Below are positions 59,136-64,000 of a DNA stretch of 64,000 nucleotides, in pieces (position 1 is the stretch's first letter; every line of letters begins with the position of its first letter). The notes beneath the pieces are model-generated. The model saw only the letters and a program-made list of their open reading frames with translations, made no database searches and had not been told where the DNA came from. Where the stretch lies: positions 1 to 64,000 of the forward strand of contig QANT01006469.1 of the NCBI GenBank assembly GCA_003254885.1, written 5' to 3'. The DNA is from Purshia tridentata. Its lineage: Eukaryota > Streptophyta > Magnoliopsida > Rosales > Rosaceae. A program made the position numbers and the translations under genes.

Positions 59136-61732
59136 CTTGGCGATACTATAGGATGGCTGCTGTGGCCAGCGAAACTCCAAATTAAAATTTCAATGATCAC
59201 CTATATCCAATTCAATCAGAAAGGGAAGAAAAATCATGAATAAGATAATAAAAAACCATTAAACCCATTATACATATAAAAAAATCAAAACAAAATCAAA
59301 AATAGCGACAACTTAAATCCATGAAAAGCACCCATTACGCAATAGCGGATAACTAACCCTAGAGGCATTGTCTAACTAAACACTAGCCATTAAAAAAACC
59401 ATACACCATCTATACTATATCCAGTTCCAATAAAAAAACTTCAATGCATTCAAATACACTATCAAACACATTCCGCATAAAGCCTCCCAAATTTGTCTAC
59501 CACGAAGTACGGGAAAGAACCAACAAGAAAATAAGAACTGAAGGTATGGGCAAAAGGGGAAAATTACAAAAAATAAAATGGTTAAATCGCTGAACAAGAA
59601 AATAGGAAAGGAAAGAGAAGCTTACCGGCGGTATGTGACGACTGGCGACGAGCTCAATGAGTCACTCTCGGTTGCTTTGATTCGGAGGACATATAGCGTA
59701 GGGCACGGTGTAGAGAGTGTTAGAAACGCCTTTTTATATACGTGGACAGCCAAAACGCTGGACTTGTTTCCCAAGATCCGCAATATCATCCCTCCACCTG
59801 GACTTTTATATGTCATCCCACGCGCGGAACTAAACCCCCGACATTTTTATTCTTCTGTTTTCGGTTTTTCTCTCCCTTTTTGAAGTTTATAAGTTTTTTC
59901 GTGCAAAAAAAAAGTGGAATACTGGAAGAGTCTTTTTTTATGTACTTTTATATCCACCATAAACCTAATTATTTTTTCAGAAAGAATAAAGAAAACTTAA
60001 TTATTAAGATAACATGCTTGTCTTTAACAAAAAATAAAAAGATAAAGCATAACATGCTTGTCAATCAAATCTATATCTATATTTTTAAGCAAATTATACT
60101 TGTCAACTATAAAATACAAAATTCATCAAACAAAATTCTTTTGAAAGACTTACGATCCGTTTTTAATAGTAAAAAATGTTTTTACTTGTCTTTTATAACA
60201 AATTAAAATGTATATTTTAGTTATAAAACACTTAAAACCGCTTTATAAAAAGTAATACAAAGTTAGAAACAATTGTTATAGTAATTACATATTCCTATTT
60301 GGACATGCACATTTTTTCTCCTATCCATAATCATATTATGAAAATTGTCCAAAATCTTGAATCAAATTGATTACCTTAATTGGAGAGTTCTAAAATGATC
60401 ATAACTAATTTAATCGTAATCAAGATCATTGATTATTTAATCACAACGTATCACCTTGCCCCAATTAATCACTTGTCAATTGCCTACTATGATTAATCAA
60501 CATGCTTCAAAATCCTTGTATACATGCTAACAAACTACTAAGAGACAACATGTAGCATCTTAAATGAATTAAAATTTATTTATTTATAATTATCAACAAC
60601 TAACGTTTATGAGATTTGAGTTAATAACTTCTCATAAATGAGATATTAAGTGTCACCATCAAACATACAGTTATCAATAAATTAAACTCGAACTTGGCCA
60701 ATCACATATTGAGTCTACATCGAAAATTGTCAATCCAATCAAATATAACCTATATTAGGCACATCAACTTGATTCTAAATTTTAATTTATTAACTCAAAC
60801 TTATAACCTACTTCCCAATCTAATAGTGTCATTCACTTGTGATTTCTTCATTATAAATTTCTTAGGTGATCATTTATATATAATTGATTTAGATTTTCTA
60901 AGTTTTCAATTCTTAAAGTTGTTGGTAGATTCCCATTGACCATTTAATTTAGGGACACCACTCGTCTTGCGAGAGACTAAGGGGAGGAATTGAATTCATA
61001 TTTGATGGTCTTTGCTTGTTAATAGAAAAAACTTATTGGGAAGTTTTTGTGGGTTCAACCCGACAACCCAAGCCGAATCCATAAATCTTTTACGGGTTGG
61101 GCTTTAAATTAAACTCGATGGACTTCAGTCCAAAAAGCAGAAGAAAACCCAATTTAAGATAAAGTAGATTCAGCCCATTACTGCATTGATGTGCGGGCTT
61201 ATCGAGCTGCTCGGTCCATAACGAGCCTAGTAGTATCTGTTGTGAGTTTGTGAATGCTGTTGAGTCGTTAAGAGGCTTGTAAAAGTGAAAACGACACGAT
61301 ACGCACCGGATTGGGATCCAGTAGGTCTCGCTCGGAACTCTATGCCGTGGAGTTCCCGCAAAGCCGGCCTTTAACTTGAAATAAATGGCTGAGATTGCGA
61401 CACCGCAACGGGAAACTTTAAACCCACGGTGAAACGCTGCCGTTGTGAACCGAGTGAAAATTTGAAAATAAAAAGAAAAAACTGGGACGGCAGCAAATAA
61501 AGCTAAACAGCAACACTGCGTCATTTTCTCTGTCTCTCTCTCTCTTGCCCAACACTCCTCGTTAAAATCTATTCCTCTTATTAAATTAGGTTTTGTTTCA
61601 AATTTCCTTGTTCGAAATTCTGGATCCCGATCTGTCTCTCTGTTCGCTCCTTCCCTTATCTGCATATGCATTTGCATTTGCATAGATCAGATTGTTTAGG
61701 GTACAGATAGATTTTTTATATTTTTTTGAAAA
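59136..61732. promoter_or_regulatory. Divergent region between CAND1 and MOR1
   Basis: On the CAND1 side a leader intron is likely, with a GTAAG donor at 59625-59621 and an acceptor near 59160. A minus-strand TATA box (TATATAAAAA, about 59731-59740) gives a start site near 59700. The middle (59880-61030) is very AT-rich with no supported gene. A minus-strand open frame at 61090-61683 overlaps the MOR1 leader and is rejected. MOR1's leader has a CT-rich tract near 61530-61545. Confidence 0.5.
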
Positions 61733-63466
61733 ATGTCGGAGGAAGAGAAATTGTTAAAGGAGGCGAAGAAACTGCCGTGGGATGATCGGCTTTTCCACAA
61801 GAACTGGAAGGTGAGGAGCGAGGCCAACATCGACTTGGCCGCCCTCTGTGACTCCATCACCGATCCCAAAGACCATCGTCTTCGTGAATTTGGTACGAGT
61901 GCACATTCAATTTTCATTGCTGGCTATGAATGATTTAGCTCTGCATTTTGTTTGCTTACAATTTGTTTGTTTGGTTGTTTTGGTTAGGTTCATTTTTTAG
62001 GAAGACTCTGGCGGATTCCAATTCGCCCGTGCAAGAGAAGGCGCTTGATGCATTGATTGCTTATTTAAGAGCTGCCGATGCTGATGCCGGAAGGTTTACT
62101 TTTTTATTTTAATTTATTTTTGTAATTTTTTGGACTTGTTTTTTTTATAACCCTTTGCGTGAGTCTGTAATTTAAAAGTCTTTGTATGTTACAGATATGC
62201 CAAAGAAGTATGCGATTCGATTGTGGCAAAATGCCTCACAGGTAGGCCGAAGACGGTGGAGAAGGCTCAGGCTGCATTTATGCTTTGGATTGAATTGGAG
62301 GCAGTGGACGCTTTCTTGGTACGTTCTACCTTTTGGTTTGTTTTATATTAACATGCTGCATTGCCACATTCTAGTTCGAGTCTCACAAGTTGGAGCGTTT
62401 CTTATACTATGAGAGATTACATCATTGCAAGTGAGCTCTGATATAATGTAGTATTACTAGTAGTAACCCGAGAAAGGAATAAAGAGAGAGAGAGAGAGAA
62501 AAGGAAGGAGTCGTATTGGGTTGGAGCCGGAGCTGGTGCTTTGAAAATCAAGCCAGGCATATATATACTGGAATCAGTTGTTTCTCTAGTGTCTAGAGAG
62601 AATTAAAAACACGTGGGGGAACGGTGAAGGAACACATAGACATGGATGGAGGTGGTGAATGATTTAATAGTGTGGATTGTAATATATTTTATCTATTCTA
62701 TTTGGCGTGCATGGACATAATCATATTTTGCTTTTCTGTGATTTGATCAAGAATTTTCTGGGGCCTTTACATAGGTTGTGGTTTATTGTAGGATGCCATG
62801 GAGAAAGCAATAAAAGCCAAAGTTGCCAAAGCAGTTGTGCCTGCAATTGATGTCATGTTTCAGGCCTTAAGGTTTTCCCATAGAGATTTCTTTGTGTAAC
62901 TATTTGCCAATTATTTTACTTGTTTTCCTTAACTGGTATATGTTATTACTCTGCTGTAATAGTGAATTTGGCGCAAAAATTGTTCCTCCGAAAAGGATTC
63001 TGAAGATGCTTCCTGAACTATTTGACCATCAAGATCAAAATGTCCGTGCATCTTCTAAAGGACTTACTCTTGAGCTTTGCCGTTGGATAGGAAAAGACCC
63101 AGTAAAATCAATATTGTTTGAAAAGATGAGGGATACAATGGTATGATAAGTATTTTTGTATGTTGAGTGTAATTTTTTTCCACTTTTGTGGGAAAAAGAA
63201 TAATTGTATTTTCCTCTCTTTCCTTGAAGAAAAAAGAGTTGGAGGCTGAGCTTGCCAATGTTACAGGGACAGCCAGGCCATCTCGCAAAATCAGGTGAAA
63301 ATCCTATTGTTAAATGTGTTAACAACTGAAGTCAGCACACATCTATGTGGTTATATCTTAATTGTTTTGTTTTTATTTATTAGATCTGAACAAGACAAGG
63401 AGCCAGAAAGGGAAGCTGTTTCTGAAGTTGTTGGTCCTGGTCCTTCTGAGGAATCTACAGCTGATG
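61733..63466 (+). CDS. MOR1: MOR1/GEM1 microtubule polymerase (XMAP215 family), 5' part only
   Basis: Large TOG-domain protein that promotes microtubule growth and organises cortical arrays and the phragmoplast. Only seven exons are in the window: 61733-61892, 61988-62093, 62195-62318, 62792-62871, 62963-63140, 63230-63294 and 63384-63466, encoding about 265 aa. The remaining exons lie beyond the right edge. The N-terminus MSEEEKLLKEAKKLPWDDRL, HKNWKVRSEANIDLA, VAKCLTGRPKTVEKAQ and LTLELCRWIGKDPVKSILFE form the first TOG domain (HEAT repeats). After it comes a charged linker (KKELEAELANVTG, then EQDKEPEREAVSEVV). All seven junctions are GT-AG and in phase. The full plant protein is near 2000 aa. 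Confidence 0.95.
62483..62499. repeat. Short (GA)n tract in MOR1 intron 3
   Basis: About eight GA units in the 470-base intron between exons 3 and 4. Confidence 0.8.
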
Positions 63467-64000
63467 GTATGTGATTTACTTATGTTTGTTTGGCCGTAAT
63501 CCATTGTCAGGAATGGGAATTAATTTTCATTCCAGCGCTTGGTTGGTGTGGCAAGTGATCAAACTACAGAATTGACCTTTGTTGACTGCAATCTAATGAC
63601 AATAAAGAGGGGGTTTTGAAATACCAGCTAGGGGGTGGTATATCTATTCTATAGTACATATGGAATGCACAATTGCAACAAATACCCTTTTATAAATAAA
63701 AAATAATAACTCACGCCTCAATTATTGTCCTCATCTTCTTCGTCTTCGTCTTACTGATGACTATAGCATAAGTCAGTTAAAGCTCTGCACTTTTTACTAG
63801 TTTCTCTGTCCATCACTAAATCATTTTTTTTTCTTAATCTCTCTTACTAGAGACCTCCAACCATTATTTTGCTTCTTATAGCTTCGTTCTTGATTCCCAC
63901 GCAGACCCATCTCCAAGTTCATGCCACAGACCAAGCCTTCATGTCCATATTCTTATCCTAAAAAGGTCTTGATTTTCTTAAGGACTTGCTCATATCCAAG
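63467..64000 (+). other. MOR1 intron 7, truncated by window end
   Basis: Starts GTATGTG after the GAT-G phase-1 codon and is at least 534 bases, with no acceptor leading to a MOR1-like exon. The stretch near 63500-63545 (GGAATGGGAATTAATTTTC, TTGGTTGGTG) recalls plant MITE ends, but no partner end or target duplication is visible. Confidence 0.55.

Noticed and set aside
61090-61683. A 197-codon minus-strand frame upstream of MOR1
   Set aside because: It lies across MOR1's leader, starts with a Met-Gln/His repeat from a short CAT-rich run, and shows no conserved motif.
63490-63650. MITE in MOR1 intron 7
   Set aside because: One end looks MITE-like, but I could not find the other end or a target duplication inside the window.
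1-64000. tRNA, rRNA, CRISPR array or bacterial-type operon
   Set aside because: None found by eye; gene structure and signals are entirely plant nuclear.

Overview
This is about 64 kb of nuclear DNA from a flowering plant, most likely a woody core eudicot. A rosid, perhaps Rosaceae, is a guess from protein flavour only. It has AT-rich intergenic DNA, many GT-AG introns of 70-600 bases, long (GA)n/(CT)n tracts in leaders and introns, telo-boxes and site II motifs (TGGGCC/T) in promoters, and sixteen plant housekeeping-type genes. I rebuilt most exon chains from frame and splice signals; all close to whole codon counts. No tRNA, rRNA, CRISPR array, viral genome or bacterial-type operon was seen.

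Layout. 1-10.5 kb (+): a PWWP-domain protein and an 11-exon phospholipid-scramblase-family protein. 11.5-13 kb (+): gluconokinase. 14-24.8 kb (all -): CDC20 (APC/C activator), a four-pass DUF1218 membrane protein, a triple-B3 REM/VRN1-type DNA-binding protein, and ENH1 (PDZ plus rubredoxin, plastid). 25.9-28.5 kb (+): the small LEA-type protein that sits beside ENH1 in Arabidopsis. 29.9-37.2 kb: two P-class PPR genes head to head across about 250 bases, the second being the very large EMB1270-type plastid protein. 37.7-40 kb (-): an Agenet protein. 41.4-43.6 kb (-): SWC2/YL1 of the SWR1 complex. 44.7-45.8 kb (+): a small predicted plastid membrane protein with a zinc ribbon. 46.7-48.5 kb (-): a FORKED1-like protein (DUF828 plus PH_2). 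50.4-59.1 kb (-): CAND1 in 28 exons. 61.7 kb to the end (+): the first seven exons of MOR1/GEM1, which runs off the window.

The genes do not form a pathway. They share themes: chromatin (PWWP, Agenet, SWC2, B3), ubiquitin and cell cycle (CDC20, CAND1), microtubules (MOR1), and plastid or mitochondrial biogenesis (PPRs, ENH1, the zinc-ribbon protein, the scramblase).

I see no wholly new system. The best leads are a hAT-type non-autonomous transposon with a perfect 8-bp target duplication and an internal 40-bp tandem copy; a second perfect 40-bp tandem duplication in a CAND1 intron; an inverted pair of MSA-like elements upstream of CDC20; two GC-AG introns; an Agenet gene made of two 441-nt exons; a duplicated linker-plus-B3 unit; a (CT)20 tract seven bases from a 5' splice site; and a frame change in the PWWP gene that needs transcript evidence.
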